From Whitmania pigra (lineage: Eukaryota > Annelida > Clitellata > Hirudinida > Haemopidae), in assembly GCA_021613335.1 (NCBI GenBank), contig JAJTWR010000182.1, forward strand, positions 2,271,001 to 2,335,000: 64,000 nucleotides of DNA. Direction: 5' to 3'. Below, piece after piece: positions 1 through 11,945 of the stretch. Below the pieces are notes generated by a model. It made no database searches. It was not told the DNA's origin and saw only the letters and a list, made by a program, of their open reading frames with translations. Numbering within the stretch: position 1 is the first letter of the stretch; each line of letters opens with the position of its first letter. A program made the position numbers and the translations under genes.

Positions 1-95
1 ATTAAATAAATTGTTTTTTAATTATTAAACGTTAGTTATTATAAAACTATTTTTATGAAAATTATCAAAAAGACAAGATGTAAGTCTTAAACAAT

Positions 96-101
96 TTTAT
101 T
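96..101 (-). terminator. Probable polyadenylation signal of the BRCT gene
   Basis: TTTATT on the plus strand reads AATAAA on the minus strand, about 100 bp past the stop codon at 205. Position and orientation fit; nothing else supports it. Confidence 0.4.
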
Positions 102-204
102 TTCACAAAAATCATCAAGAGAAATAAAAAAAATGCATGTGCTACCAAGAACCAATAATTATTCTGTTGTAAAATGAACGGATTTCAATGACAATTTACT
201 AAAC

Positions 205-1302
205 TTAAACTTTTAACTTCTTACTGGCTCTTTCTAAGGAAACTCCTTTTCTCTTTCTATTTCCCACAACCCCGCTGCACATTTTCACTTTGCTCTCAAC
301 AGTGGGGCTCGGGCGATATTTTAGGTACTCTACGTGAATTCCTTTGGCCTCCAATCTGGCTTTACATTCGTCTATCAAGGAATCCAAATCCTTCGATTTT
401 TTGACTCTTCCTACTCTATTTTCATTTCCCACGAGCCCGCTGCACGTCTCTACTTTGCTCTCAAAAGTGGGACTCGGAAATTCTAAGAATTCGACGTGGA
501 TTCCTTTGACCTCCAATCTGGCTTTACACCTGTTCATCAGGGGTACAAAATCCTCCAATTTTGTGGCCCTACTCGCCAAATCTGAGTTGTCGACATCTTG
601 TTGGCGAGATTTCATAGCTTCCATGCAACTTTGAAAAAGTTTGGCCATCGACTCTGGGGTGACTTCCTCGAGATTGTTAAATAATTCTCTGATCTTGGCA
701 CTGATAGGGTCTTCATTTTCAGGTGCAGGCTCGTAGTCTAAGACTTTCTCCTTTTTACCTTCTTTGACTGCATTCAGAAGCTCTGTGTGACGTCTAGGTT
801 TTACTGATTTCCCGACTAAAAGAGGATTTTCGGTTGCTCCTTTCCTCAGGTCGTATGGTACGTAAGTCCCTGCTACTATTTCCTTTACCATCGGTCTATA
901 CCTTCTCTTCTTAAAGAAAGGTATCTCAGATGGTATGTCGGGAATGTATTTGCTCTCGTCCTGTCTGCACAGCTTGGCCCTACTGTCCTCGATCCAAAGA
1001 GGGAGAACGATGTGAATATTTAATTTCTGAGCAGCTATGTATTCGCTTCGTGCACCATTTAAAAAGACCAGGTGTGTAACCTTTTCGGTGTAGCCATCTT
1101 CAACTTTTGCACCTAGTCTTTCCAACTCTGCAGTTATGCACGGTCCCAGGTCCCAGTTGTTGAAGTGGGCGTTAACGATGGCCACAACACCTTTCAGAAT
1201 CCGGTCGATTTTCTTCGATTTCACGTTCGATTTAGAAGCGCGTCTGGAGTTTAATGAGTTGCTTTTGACGTTTGCCACGTGTGTTTGGATCATTTTTTCC
1301 AT
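205..1302 (-). CDS. BRCT-domain protein, microcephalin (MCPH1) N-terminus-like
   Basis: Single-exon reading frame of 365 codons with no intron signals. Residues about 34-130 read as a BRCT domain: a start like ILKGVVAIVNAHF, a central GAKV...VTHLVF strand pair, and a helix with LWIEDSRA followed by DESKYIP and a basic KKRRYRPM stretch. That order and the DE motif match the first BRCT of microcephalin, which acts in chromosome condensation and the DNA damage response. Human MCPH1 is much longer and has two further C-terminal BRCT domains; none is seen here. The last ~110 residues are instead a tandem duplication of a ~55-residue unit (CKARLE.KGIHVE ... SPT.ESKV ... CSG.VGN). The start ATG at 1302 is followed by a second in-frame Met three codons later. 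It could be a shortened MCPH1 orthologue or a retrocopy that kept only the 5' part; the BRCT call is firmer than the family call. Confidence 0.75.
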   Translation of the reverse strand: MEKMIQTHVANVKSNSLNSRRASKSNVKSKKIDRILKGVVAIVNAHFNNWDLGPCITAELERLGAKVEDGYTEKVTHLVFLNGARSEYIAAQKLNIHIVLPLWIEDSRAKLCRQDESKYIPDIPSEIPFFKKRRYRPMVKEIVAGTYVPYDLRKGATENPLLVGKSVKPRRHTELLNAVKEGKKEKVLDYEPAPENEDPISAKIRELFNNLEEVTPESMAKLFQSCMEAMKSRQQDVDNSDLASRATKLEDFVPLMNRCKARLEVKGIHVEFLEFPSPTFESKVETCSGLVGNENRVGRVKKSKDLDSLIDECKARLEAKGIHVEYLKYRPSPTVESKVKMCSGVVGNRKRKGVSLERASKKLKV

Positions 1303-1857
1303 CTGATATGGATTTCTTTTGACGTTAGTTTAGCTGCGATTTCTAGTGTAAAATTCGAATTTAGATTATAGTTTTTGGATAATAGTTTCCTGTGTCTAAG
1401 AAACTTGAAAGTTGATTGAATCAAAGAGTTACACACAAGCCGAGCAGAATAAAAAAGATTCTGACTATTATATTTTGCAATTTAATTAGTTTTATCGCAA
1501 GTAATTAAATTACGAGGCGTAAGTAATTAAAGAATTAACAATATATAAATACAGCTACAAATTTATAAAAGGGTACAAACTTAATTAAAAAAAAATAAAC
1601 AGGTCAGTTTAATCTACTTTGCAAAACAATCGATACATTATTTTGCGTTTTATAGCCAAAAAACCTCTTCTGGACGTACGCTGGTTTATGAAGTAAGTTT
1701 TTAATTTATATTGTTTTATAATTTAGAACGATTTTTAAATTATATTAAAACTAAAAAAATTTAAATTTATTTTGCGCATTTCTGAAACGCATCGATCTTA
1801 TGACAGATTGATGTCATTTTGATCTAGGACAGGTGCACCCTATAACAAAAACGTTCC
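1303..1857. other. AT-rich intergenic spacer
   Basis: Divergent interval between the minus-strand BRCT gene and the Helitron remnant/Iwr1 gene. It is AT-rich with scattered short A and T runs. I see no coding exon, RNA gene or clear TATA element in it. It presumably holds the BRCT gene promoter next to 1302. Confidence 0.5.
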
Positions 1858-2214
1858 AGCAATGAATTTTTATGCATTACAAACTAATGATACGTGATAA
1901 TGAACAGAATCCTATTCTAAACTGCAGACATTTGTTCCATCAGTTCATCGTTGATATGTATGCAAAAATCGAGGGTGAACATTTGTCTTTGTCTGCTTTA
2001 TATTCGACCAAATCAATGTAAACTGAGAGTTGACGAGTATATCCATCTGAGAGATGCTGTAGCAAATGGTGGGAAGGTCGAAAATCTTGGGGCATTAATC
2101 ATACTGCCCATTAATCAATTTCCCACAAGAGTTCTTAAACTCACTGGACCCAGCTGGTTTGCCACCACACCGTCTTTTACTAAAAGTGGGATTTCCAAAT
2201 ATTTTATTACATAA
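1858..2214 (+). pseudogene. Helitron Rep/helicase N-terminal fragment (broken)
   Basis: Read across two frames the segment gives YKLMIRDNEQNPIL, then CRHLFHQFIVDMYAKIEGE, then, after a frame change near 2013, KLRVDEYIHLRDAVANGGK and a weakening IILP...TGPS tail. This order (LMIR, C.LFHQFIVDMYAKIE, LR.DEYIHLRDAI, ILP..) is the Helitron-like N-terminal region that precedes the rolling-circle Rep domain. At least two frameshifts and an in-frame stop are present and no helicase region follows, so it is a dead fragment. Helitron termini (5' TC, 3' hairpin-CTRR) were not identified. The fragment lies just upstream of the Iwr1 gene. Confidence 0.75.
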
Positions 2215-2604
2215 CGTTGACCTAGCAAAACTTTGCAAAGGCCAAACTAAAAATGTTGTTTATAAACAAGTATTGTGTTAATTCGTATTAATAAAAAATT
2301 TTATACTATACATGAAGTTTAGTTATATGTGAAGTTTATTCATTTGCAAACGTATTACCGGTCTATTCATTATTCATTATTCATTACCGGGTAAAGTATC
2401 TAAATTCCGAAAAAAAACACATTATTGCGTAATTTGATTAAAACATACGCTGGAAGCGAAAATTAATTAATTTTAATTTTGCTATATTCAGATTCTTTTT
2501 ATGAAGCAGGTCTACGGCGTTGACAGCGTATCTAATCATAAAAGAGTTTCAACTGAGCTTCAATTTCAGATCATTCTCAGCTTTAAGCCAGCGCAAAATT
2601 TATA

Positions 2605-3420
2605 ATGACATCCATCATCAGGCTGAAAAGACAAAGGGATGAGGACCCCATTGAGAACCTCATGGTCACCTGCAAAAAGTTCAAGCACGAGGGAGAACTA
2701 CAAACAACCTGCCAACTCACATTTGCAGGGACGGCCAAGTCGGAGAATGACTGCGTGAGAGTCATGAAGAATGCCCTGAAGTTTGAGGCACTAGATAGTT
2801 TCTATGTCTGCTCAAAACCAGACGAGGAACCGATAAAGGTTCCCAAGAGGGGTACGAAAAGGGCTCGCCCTGCCGATGACATGGAGGTCGTTTCAAGCAT
2901 CGGAGCGCAGAATCTGGAGAATCTGTTCCAGTCGAAACGTGCCAAGCTTTCGGTAAAAAGCAAAAATTTTAAATTTCGTCTCCTCGATGTGCAGAAAAAA
3001 ACAAACGACAAAGTTCCTGAGAACTGCGTCTACGACATTTTCTACGTCAGAGATCCCAGCGTCGCAGATGCCTCGTTGGACGTCATCAACTTCTTCATCA
3101 CCAACTGTGACGATATTTGCGATGAGGAAAGCGAAGACGAGGAAACAAGAGAGGAAATTAGACTGGAGATGAACTACTTCGATGACGATATCGAAGAGGA
3201 AAATTACTGGACCAAGGATTATCCAGACGAATTTGACGTCTTCTACGAAGAAGATGAAGATGAGGACAAAGACGATGATGATGATGACGACGACGAAGAT
3301 GAAGAGTCGAGATTTTGCAAAGAAGTACAGAATATGTCTCTCGAAAACGACTACGGAGACTACATCTATGACTTTGCCAACTCTATCATTGACTCTCTTG
3401 TAAGCGAGAAGAAAAAGTAG
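2605..3420 (+). CDS. SLC7A6OS: Iwr1 / SLC7A6OS homologue, RNA polymerase II nuclear import factor
   Basis: Intronless frame of 271 residues. The N-terminus IIRLKRQRDEDPIENLMV matches the family opening (L.RVKRKR..ep.eaLv). The middle has a YDIFYV segment like the human VYDIYYL block, and the C-terminal part EENYWTKDYPDE matches the family N.WRN.YP.E motif within a very acidic region. Iwr1 proteins bind assembled RNA polymerase II and carry it into the nucleus. A run of ten Asp codons (GAT/GAC) near residue 225 is repeat-derived. The start is the first ATG of the frame. Length is close to the usual ~300 residues. Human SLC7A6OS has introns; their absence here may reflect intron loss or retroposition. 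Confidence 0.85.
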   Translation: MTSIIRLKRQRDEDPIENLMVTCKKFKHEGELQTTCQLTFAGTAKSENDCVRVMKNALKFEALDSFYVCSKPDEEPIKVPKRGTKRARPADDMEVVSSIGAQNLENLFQSKRAKLSVKSKNFKFRLLDVQKKTNDKVPENCVYDIFYVRDPSVADASLDVINFFITNCDDICDEESEDEETREEIRLEMNYFDDDIEEENYWTKDYPDEFDVFYEEDEDEDKDDDDDDDDEDEESRFCKEVQNMSLENDYGDYIYDFANSIIDSLVSEKKK

Positions 3421-3603
3421 CGAGCAGAGTAAAAGTAGCAGGTCGATGAAGGCAGTATCTGGCGTAGCAGCCACACCAGTCATAGATTGGAACTAATCTT
3501 CCAATGGATGGGACTGTTAAGTTCCCTTAGCAACGATAACTTTAGCCGAATAGTTAGCTTTTACCGTGTTTTCATCATTTACGCATCTATTTGACCACTG
3601 AAA

Positions 3604-3609
3604 AATAAA
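3604..3609 (+). terminator. Polyadenylation signal of the Iwr1 gene
   Basis: AATAAA 184 bp after the stop codon, correctly oriented, followed by A/T-rich sequence. Confidence 0.5.
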
Positions 3610-3948
3610 AATTTTAAAATGAAACATTTGTATGCTTGTTCACTAAAAATCTAAGATTAACACGATTACCATATACGCTAACGTTACAATATTAATGATA
3701 ATAATAATAGCTTAAAGATGGTTTATTACTATGAGATTCTTTCTACTTCAGTTATTATTATTATTATTATAATTATAAGTATTATTATTATTATTAAAAC
3801 TTAATTTACAACCAGAACGACAATAAAGTAACAAAACCAGACCCTAGACCGTCATCTCTGCTTACAAAGACTTCATTTTTTAAATTTTCACTTTACAAGC
3901 AATACAATCAGTCCAGCATCCGAGTAGTTCATAAAAACGGGAAAACGA
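3610..3948. repeat. Convergent intergenic spacer with ATT microsatellite
   Basis: Short spacer between two convergent genes. It contains interrupted (ATT)n tracts at about 3694-3707 and 3750-3796 and no coding potential that I can see. Confidence 0.6.
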
Positions 3949-3954
3949 TTTATT
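3949..3954 (-). terminator. Polyadenylation signal of the zinc-finger gene
   Basis: Reads AATAAA on the minus strand about 100 bp past the stop at 4052-4054. Confidence 0.5.
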
Positions 3955-4051
3955 CCGTTATATACACGCAAGGCAAGAGAAGTGACTTCTCTTGAATACT
4001 GTTTTGAAATTTGGGTTTACGAGGTGCAATTCATGTCCCCCCCCGCACAAT

Positions 4052-7000
4052 TCATCGGTCGTGTTGGAGCAAGTCGACGCCCTTTGGCACGACATTGACG
4101 AGGCGTACGTACCCCTCGAAGTTGCCACACCATTGGAGTGGTCGTTCGGACTCATTTTGGGCCGACATTATGTAACCCTCTTGCAATTCCTTATAGAGGA
4201 GCTTGTCAGGAACATACGTTCTGTCATTGTCAGGATTTGCCTCTTCCCTATTGTCCACGTCCTTCATCTCGACATCCTCTGGAAAGTCTGGTTTCGGTTC
4301 TTCTTGCTTCTCTAACGACCGGAGAAGTTTTACCTCCTCGTCGTGCTCTTCCCTGGCGTGCATCACCACGATGCTCCTACTGAATGAAGCGAAGGAGCAG
4401 AAAGTGCACTGAACGGGAGAACGGATGGTGTGCTCGAGCACGTGGCACCTGAAGGTGTCCGAATTGTAGGTCTCGAAGGCACAGAAGCCACATCTCCTCA
4501 ATGCCCAGACTTCTCCTTCATCTCCTGTGGGCAGGATTTCAATGGATGGTAGTTTATCAGACCAGAAATGTTCCACTTTCAGGTGCTTCAGAAGACTCGA
4601 GGTGGTGTTCGAGAATTCAGAGAAGTCGCAGAGATGGCAGGAAAACCTCATGACCTTGCCAGTTCGTTCGACAGACCGGGAAGTCTGCGCCTCGTTGAGA
4701 AGTCGATCGTCCCCTGCCGATTTCCGGGCCGTGCCTCGACGGTTAGGACCGGCCGACGTCAACATGAGAAGAGATGTCGTAATCTGATGGGTCAAGGTCT
4801 TGGAATTGGAATACACTCGACCAGTCTCGACGTCCATCCATTTGACCGGGAGTCTTGGATGCTTCGTCAGGCAGTGCCTTCTCACACGGAAGCTGTTTGA
4901 AGAAAAATGAAGACTTGAGTTTATTCTCAAATTCATTTTTGCAATGTCATAATAAGATAACAATAAAACATTTTACAACTCTACATTATTTACACCGTTA
5001 CTCTTTATTCTTATGTCAGAAATTAAGCATTTATTTTTAATGATGTCAATTAAACAGACATCGACTAGAATGAGACAAGCATTATAAGAAAAGAATTATA
5101 ATCCACAGAATACAACAGACTTTGAACTTATGAGTCAGTTGAATGAAGAATTTCATAAAACCCTCTCACATCATAATTTACAAGCCGTCACAAAAAAAAT
5201 CCTCGACTTACACCACTGGATATCTCTGGTTACAGTGGAAGCACTTCCACCTGGGTGGTTTATGGGTGACTAGGTGCACCTTGAAGTTGTCACGGTCGAG
5301 CGACTTGTAGTCGCAGTACTGGCATCGGAACCAGCCGTCCGAATGGGCCTTGAAGGGAAGATCCATCGGAACACCGTCCAAATACACGGCGTTCGACGAA
5401 TCTGAACAGAAATACAACGAAATTAATTAGTCGATCAATTATTGATTGATATTAGTAAGTTAGTAACAACAATTAGCTTCTGCCAGCTTAGTTTCTCAAA
5501 AAAATTTTATTTTTAGTAAAAAAAATTCACGACGCAAAATAATTCAAGGAGCAAAAAAAGACGAGATTCACATTTTCAGAACTCCAGAGTAGAGTTTCTA
5601 TCGCGACTAATAAAAACTTTGGAAACAAATGTTTGCTGTCGGCACTTCAAGTTTCTCGCATCAAGAAAACCGGCACATACCCGAGTGAATGGAGCCGGCA
5701 TGCACGGGGCCGTCAGACTTGATGCCGGGGGCTAATCGAGAGAAATCTGTGACCTTGGTGAACTTGAAGGTCAAGCCCTGGTGTTGGGTCTTGGTGTGCT
5801 TCCTGATCCTGCTAGGGTAGTGGGCATGGTAGTCGCAGTAAGAGCACTTGAATCTGTAGGGGCCGTGCTTGATCATGTGGCCTCTGACCAGTTTCATGCT
5901 ACTGTTGGTGTACGAACATTCGGGGCACTTGAGCATCTTAGGGTTCGATTTCAGAGGGATGGGGTCGAGCTGTTTCAGCTGAGGGATCGTTTGAGACTGA
6001 GAAGCCGTCGGCGACTGGGACGACTTCCTACTCGCCGAGAATCGAGTGTTGTGGATGATCGGCCTGGGACTCTGCGGCTTTACCGCGACCGCGTCCTGAG
6101 GCTCCTTCTTGACGTACGTCTCTTCGAGCATCTTCCTCACCAACTCTTCCTTCTCTCCGTTGATCTCCTCCTTGATCTTCACCTCACAGCCCGGATGCTT
6201 CATCTGGCAGTGCTTGGAGAGGGCAGGCCTCTGGGTCTCTGCATAGGGGCAGTTGGAGCACTTGAGTGGCTTGTAGTTGATCTCCTTCATCAAGTGATGC
6301 TTCATGTCGGTCTTGAAGCCTGTCTCGTAGCTGCAGAACTTGCACTTGAAGCGACTTGGAGGAGCAGTTTCGATCGGGGACTGGGGCGGGTTAGACTCTT
6401 CGTCTTCCATATCTGCATCCTCCAAGTCGTCCTCTTCTTCCTCCATGTCTTCTTCGACATTGTTCTCGTGACTTTCCGCAAAGCTGTCGTCCGTCAAATT
6501 AGAGAGTTTCAGCTTGAAATAGCTGTTGGCGATCTTCTTCTCGACTTCCTCGTTGATGCAGTGAAGGGAGCGAACTTCCTTGCCCGGATGCTTGGCCATG
6601 ACGTGCTTTTTGATCGGAAAGCTCTTGACGGATCGAGCCACGTCGCAATAGGGGCAGATGTAGGGATGATATCGAAGGTGAGACATAATATGGTGCCTCA
6701 TCACTGTCATCTTGTTGGACTTGTAGGTACAGAGTCTACATTGATACAGACTGGCTCGGGACTTGCACAGCTGCGAGGACAGGTTGCTGAACTTGGTGTT
6801 CTGAACGTTGTTCATTTTTATCGGTAGTTCACCCGTCAAACCGTCCACTTCCATGTCTTCGTCGTCTAGGTCCTCGTCGTCCATGCCGTTCTCGCTCAAG
6901 TCGTCTGCCTTTGTTGCCGAATCGCCAGTCTTTGCCTTAATGTAGGTGTAGGCAGGAGCACTGCCGGGATGAACTTCGTCCAGGTGCTTGACGATCTCCG

Positions 7001-10000
7001 ACTTACAGAACTTGACGACCTGGCAGTGACGGCACACGTAGGTTCCGCTCTCTTTATCCCTCGACTTATCGCCTTTAGGCGCTTCGTCGCAATCGTCCTC
7101 CTTTTCGAACTCGACCTCGCTTTCTTCCGAGTGCCCGTCACAGACGTCAGAGGAATCGGCTTTGGTCGACTCGAAATTGGACGAATTGATCTGCTTGAAC
7201 CTGACAAGCTTGTAAGGATGTCTAGTCAGGCAGTGGCTCTGGACTCGAGCGGCCAACATGTGCTTGAATTCGCAATAGAAACACTGGAAAATCTTGTGAG
7301 TCCTTTTATGGGCCGCCAGAGACAGCTCGCTGTCCGTCACGAAGGAGCAACTGTTGCAGTAAATTCTCGGAATGGCTTTCGTGGTTATCTTGACGGCGGA
7401 GTCGGCACTTTGGGCCGGTCCGACGGATCGCGGATAAGGGAATCTTTTGATGCTTTTCCTCAAGAACTCATCGTACTCCTGGAAAGTCCTTTTCACGAAG
7501 ACCTCCTTTCCAGGATGAGCCTCTTCTATGTGGATGATTACCTGCTGCCTCCCCCACATGTAAATGTTGCAATGAGGACAGCTAAACTGCCTCAGATTGA
7601 GGTGGTTCTTGATGATATGATACTTGGTCTTGTCGTTCCTCGGATCTCTGTACCCGCAGATGAGACAACGGAAGTATCCGGAACTGTACCTGGGATTCGT
7701 CTGCTGCTCCATGACTCTGGCAAAGTCAGCGTCGATGACGTCCTCGTCTTCGTTCAAAGTCCGTCCGTCGTCGCACGTCGTGCTGAACAGGCACTCCATG
7801 TTCTTCTGGAGATATGCAGCTTTCTCCTCGATCGTATTGACGACGTTCTTGTGTTTTCCTGGGTGCACCCTGTCTATGTGAGCAGAGACCGAGTCGACCT
7901 TATTCATGTAGAGGTGACAATGAGGACAGCTGTAGGGTTTGAGGTTCATGTGCGAGGCTATGAGATGGTACTTGACGTCAATCTCGCTGTTACTGGCGTA
8001 AGTACATTCTTTACACTTCCACTTATCGGACTTCAAGTAAGAGGTAGATGATTTCGAGGGAGATCCGACCGAGGAATTGAGGCCACTGGACAGTCTTGTG
8101 ACTTTGCTTTCCACTTTGACAGGAGGAGGAGGAGGAGGAGGAGGAGGATTGGTCGAAGTCTTATTATCCTGTTCTTCGTCGTTCGGCAGTTCGAAGATCG
8201 GGGTGCCGTCCTTGTTCGACAGGGCCATCGTCACTATGCCGTTGCTGTCGTCGACGGGTATGATGGCATTGAAGAGCACCAATTCATCCCTGACGGAAAC
8301 GTTCTTCGACGGATGGAATTTGACGCAGTGGGCCCTCACCACGGCTTTGCTCTTGCTGTTCCCGAATCCGCAGTGACGACAGGTGTAGACTTTCTTCCTG
8401 AGGTGGACGTGGAGAATGTGCAGGCGGATGTCCCTCCTGTTCCACTTGGAAATGACTCCGCAATAATGGCATTTGAATTGTCTCTTCATGTTGCCTGCAT
8501 TCACGTCACCGTCCTCCAATAGGGACCTGGCAGAGCTTCGGTCTCTGCTTTCGTCGTCTTCTTCGTCGTCCGGTTCTTTCTTGACGCTATCGTCGAAGTT
8601 CGAACTCAACTGAGAACACATCTCGTCCACCACCATGTCCCCGACGGACTGGTCGGCAGAGTCGTCCTTTATCTGGCGTTTGACCGCGACGTAAGGCATC
8701 CCGGCATGGTGCATGTCGATGTGCTTCTTGACTCTGAAGGTATCCATGAGGGCAAAGCCGCAATGGGTGCAGGAGAATGGGTAGAACTCCAGGTGAGCAT
8801 AAAAGACGTGGTCTCTCAACGAGGATGTTCCCTCTTGCTGGTAGCCGCACAGCTTACAGCACTGCATGTCGTCGTCCAGCATGGTGACGAATTGGGGCAG
8901 CCACAGATCGCCCGAAGAATCCGGCTCGCTGCTCGTGATGACTTCGTGGGTTATCCTCACCCCATCCTCCGTGTCGACCTCTTGCTTGACGACTGACGTT
9001 TCCTTTTTCTGGTCGCCTTTGCCGGCGTTCTGAGCCGAGGAGTTTCTGTTTTCCTTCTTGTAGACGTTCCTCTTTATCACCATTTCCCTCTTGTGCTTGT
9101 GGACGAGCTTGCAGTGACGTTTCACTTTACCGCTCTCGACGGCACCGAAGGAACAGTAACCGCACTTGAAGGGGAAAGCCGGAGCGTGCTTGTAATAGTA
9201 GTGCCTCTTAACTTTAGAAGGGTATCTGAAAAAAAATGTCAACAAATCGGTTAAGATGTTAGTTTTAGACGAGAGTGTATTAAGCTTTCTAGAACTAGAA
9301 TTGGAACGAGTTAATTCATAACTAGAATATCTAGTCTACTCTAGATTGAAATCATGTGTTGGACAAACGTTCAAAACACGATGCACAAGCGAACCTGTGT
9401 ACGAATTTGCACTCCTTGCACTGGTACTGATTGCCGCTGGGTAACTTGACGCTGAAGTACTTGTACTCGTCCGTCAGATCGGTCCTGGAGACGAAGGTGA
9501 CCTCCTCGGCGTCGTCGAGAAAGTCTCCGTCGCACGAAGATCCCTTCGCGCTCGTCAGGAATTCCAGCAGGGGGTTGGGAATCGTTTTGCTTCTCCTCGC
9601 CTTCTCTTCTTCCTCCTCCTCCTCTGCCTTCTTTTCCGAATCGTGGTCTGCCTGCCCGGCAATGGATCGATCGGCGGAGGATCCGTTCGGCATTCTCTCC
9701 TCTTTGTGAAGTTTCAGATGTCGCAAAAGATTGATCCTGACCCTGTTGCTGAAGTCGCACTTCGGGCATTTGATCGGGTCCTGATAGATCATTGCGGTCG
9801 GCAACTGCTTTTCGAACTGAAGAATGGCCTGCAAGTCGTCTTCCGTGGTAGGAGACAAGGGCTCGAACTTCACGGGCTTTTTCTCTTTTTCGCTGTTCGG
9901 GGTGGACGTGGTCACGAACGGCTTCTTTGCTTTGCTCCTGCCCAGGGTGGGGTCGTCTTCAGGGCCGTAGCTGATGATGGAATTGTCCACGATCCTGGTC

Positions 10001-11945
10001 ATCTTGTAAGGCTCGTCCCTGTGATACTTTCCGAGATGGAACCGGATGCAATTCAGACGATTGTGCATGAACTGGCAGTAACCGCATCTGTAGCCCTCCG
10101 TGAGGCTTTCGTTCCTCCTGTGGACCTCGAGATGTCTTCTGAAATGGGCCGTCTTGACACACTCAAACGGACACATGTCGCAGCTGAAAGTCGTCGGAGT
10201 TCCTTTCTTGATGACGTATTGCGAAAGGTCTGCGGGCGGGAACCTTTCCGAGTATTCGAGCCCCTCCGCATACATTCCCGAATAACCGTCTTCTTGAGAA
10301 CCGCCTCCGACGAGATGGGCCTCGAGAATCGAAGCAACCTGCGGTTCATCCCCGTCGAGAGTTTGCATGTTTTCGTCCCTTGGCAGGTCTCCGACTCCAA
10401 GGCGGTCTTGTTCCAAGTCGTAATCGGGAGCGTCTGGCAAAAGATTTCGGAAGTAGGACCTCGGAACCTTGGCTTTGTCCGGTAGAGACTTTTCGTTGTA
10501 GTTCTTTAACAAATAGTCGACGACGTCCTTGATCTGATGGACGGATTCCAAGTGGCTCAGGAAAGGCTTTTGCCAAACGTAGCCTCCGTCGCAAATGGGA
10601 CACGTCAGCATGTTTTGGAGGTAGTCGATCTTTTCCTGCAGAACTTCGAAGCGGAAAACCTCGGAAGGGTGCTTTTCTCCGACGTGATCTTCGATGGTAT
10701 CCATGCTATTAGAGGAGGTAGTGCAATAAGGGCAGAGGTAGCAACGCAGAGTGTGGGATCCCTTGTGATGGGCGAGATGTGCCGACAATGCGTCCTTGCA
10801 GTCGGTGGCCATTTTGCACTGCTTGCACGAGAACAGCGACGCCTTGCCAGACGGGGAAATGTGACCGTCCTGCAAATGCTGCTTCAGAATTTTATCGCTG
10901 TTGCAGCTGAAAGTGCACTGGTCGCAGTTTACGGGCAGTTCTTTGTCGAAAACCTGGATTTCTATTTCGTCCGTCGCCGAGGAAACTTGCGTCTTCACGG
11001 GCTTGGCCGATTTTCTCGTCTTTCTCGACTTGGGCACTTCCGAAGTCGAGTTCGAAAGCGCTTCGCCGGGAAACGACGTGTCCACGGAAGGACTCATTTT
11101 GTGGGCGGGTTTTTGTTCGGAATTTTGCTCCGAGTTCGGTCTTTTGCTGCGTACGTTGTTGAGAATTCTAATGCAGACGTTTATCTTCTTGGGCTGGTTG
11201 GGATGCTTGTCGCTCAAGTGCTTGAGAAGCTCTTCGCGCGTGTCCTGCGAGACCTGGCAGTATATACATTTCATGACGTTCTTGATGTGCAGGGCCAAGT
11301 GATCGAAGATGTTTTCTCTTTTGTAGGTGCTGTAGCAAAAGCAGCACGGAATAGATGAAACATCTTGGTGCACGCCGTTGATGTGCTGCTTGAAATCGCT
11401 GACTTGACTGAAAGCCGAGGAACACGTATCGACGTAGCACTTGTACACTTCGGCGGTGCTCTTAGGACTAGATACTCTGGCTTGAGTAGGCATAGCACTG
11501 CTGCTTCCAGATTTTGAATCTTGAGCAGGTTTTGATTCTGCTGAGGTGCTTGATTCTTGAGCAAAAGGTAATTCAGGATCATTGCTGCAGGTCATTTCTA
11601 GAGGCAGCGAGATGGAATTTTTCTGAAGAAATGCCGGCAATCCCTGAGTAGTGATCGAGTCGTCTCCTCTAGGATTTAGTTTCTTCAACATGTCATTCAA
11701 GCTTTTCTTTCTTGATTGTTTATTCTTATTCTCTGTAGCCAGGACATCAGAACAATCTAGAGTTGTTTATTTGATTTGATGTTTAAATTTCGAATCATTA
11801 CGAACAAAATGCTACAGCATCACAACCATCACTCTCCTTCCAACCACAAGTTTGAAAAAAAGTTTGAGAACTCACTTGAATCGGCGTCGTTATTTTCAGA
11901 CAAATCATCTTTGCAAACATCATCAGACGTGGACAAGTTATCCAT
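4052..11945 (-). CDS. Very large polydactyl C2H2 zinc-finger protein (about 34 fingers)
   Basis: Five coding exons on the minus strand: 11876-11945, 9395-11756, 5681-9225, 5212-5401 and 4052-4892. All junctions have GT-AG ends and matching phases, giving 2,335 residues. The start ATG in exon 1 opens MDNLSTSDDV. I count about 34 C2H2 or C2H2-like fingers: 11 in exon 2 (one completed by exon 3), 18 in exon 3, two in exon 4 (one completed by exon 5) and three in exon 5. Two fingers are built across introns (CKECKFVHR|YPSKVKRH and CFHCNQRYPV|VFRVRRHC), which supports the splicing. Many fingers come as pairs, the second ending in HPGK, separated by acidic linkers; one Pro-rich run lies between pairs in exon 3. 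One finger (HHLMKE) lacks its last His. It is probably a nuclear DNA-binding protein. The YxCxxCxYxS style resembles REST-like or other polydactyl factors, but I cannot name an orthologue. Confidence 0.88.

Noticed and set aside
2893..3483. 196-codon minus-strand frame rich in Val, Phe and Ile
   Set aside because: Antisense shadow of the acidic Iwr1 coding sequence (GAT/GAC/GAA reverse to hydrophobic codons).
5781..8051. Long plus-strand frames opposite the zinc-finger exons (348 and 360 codons; also 9643-10485 and 10537-11358)
   Set aside because: They are antisense shadows of the densely coding minus-strand exons; the minus frame has ordered C2H2 fingers and in-phase splice sites.
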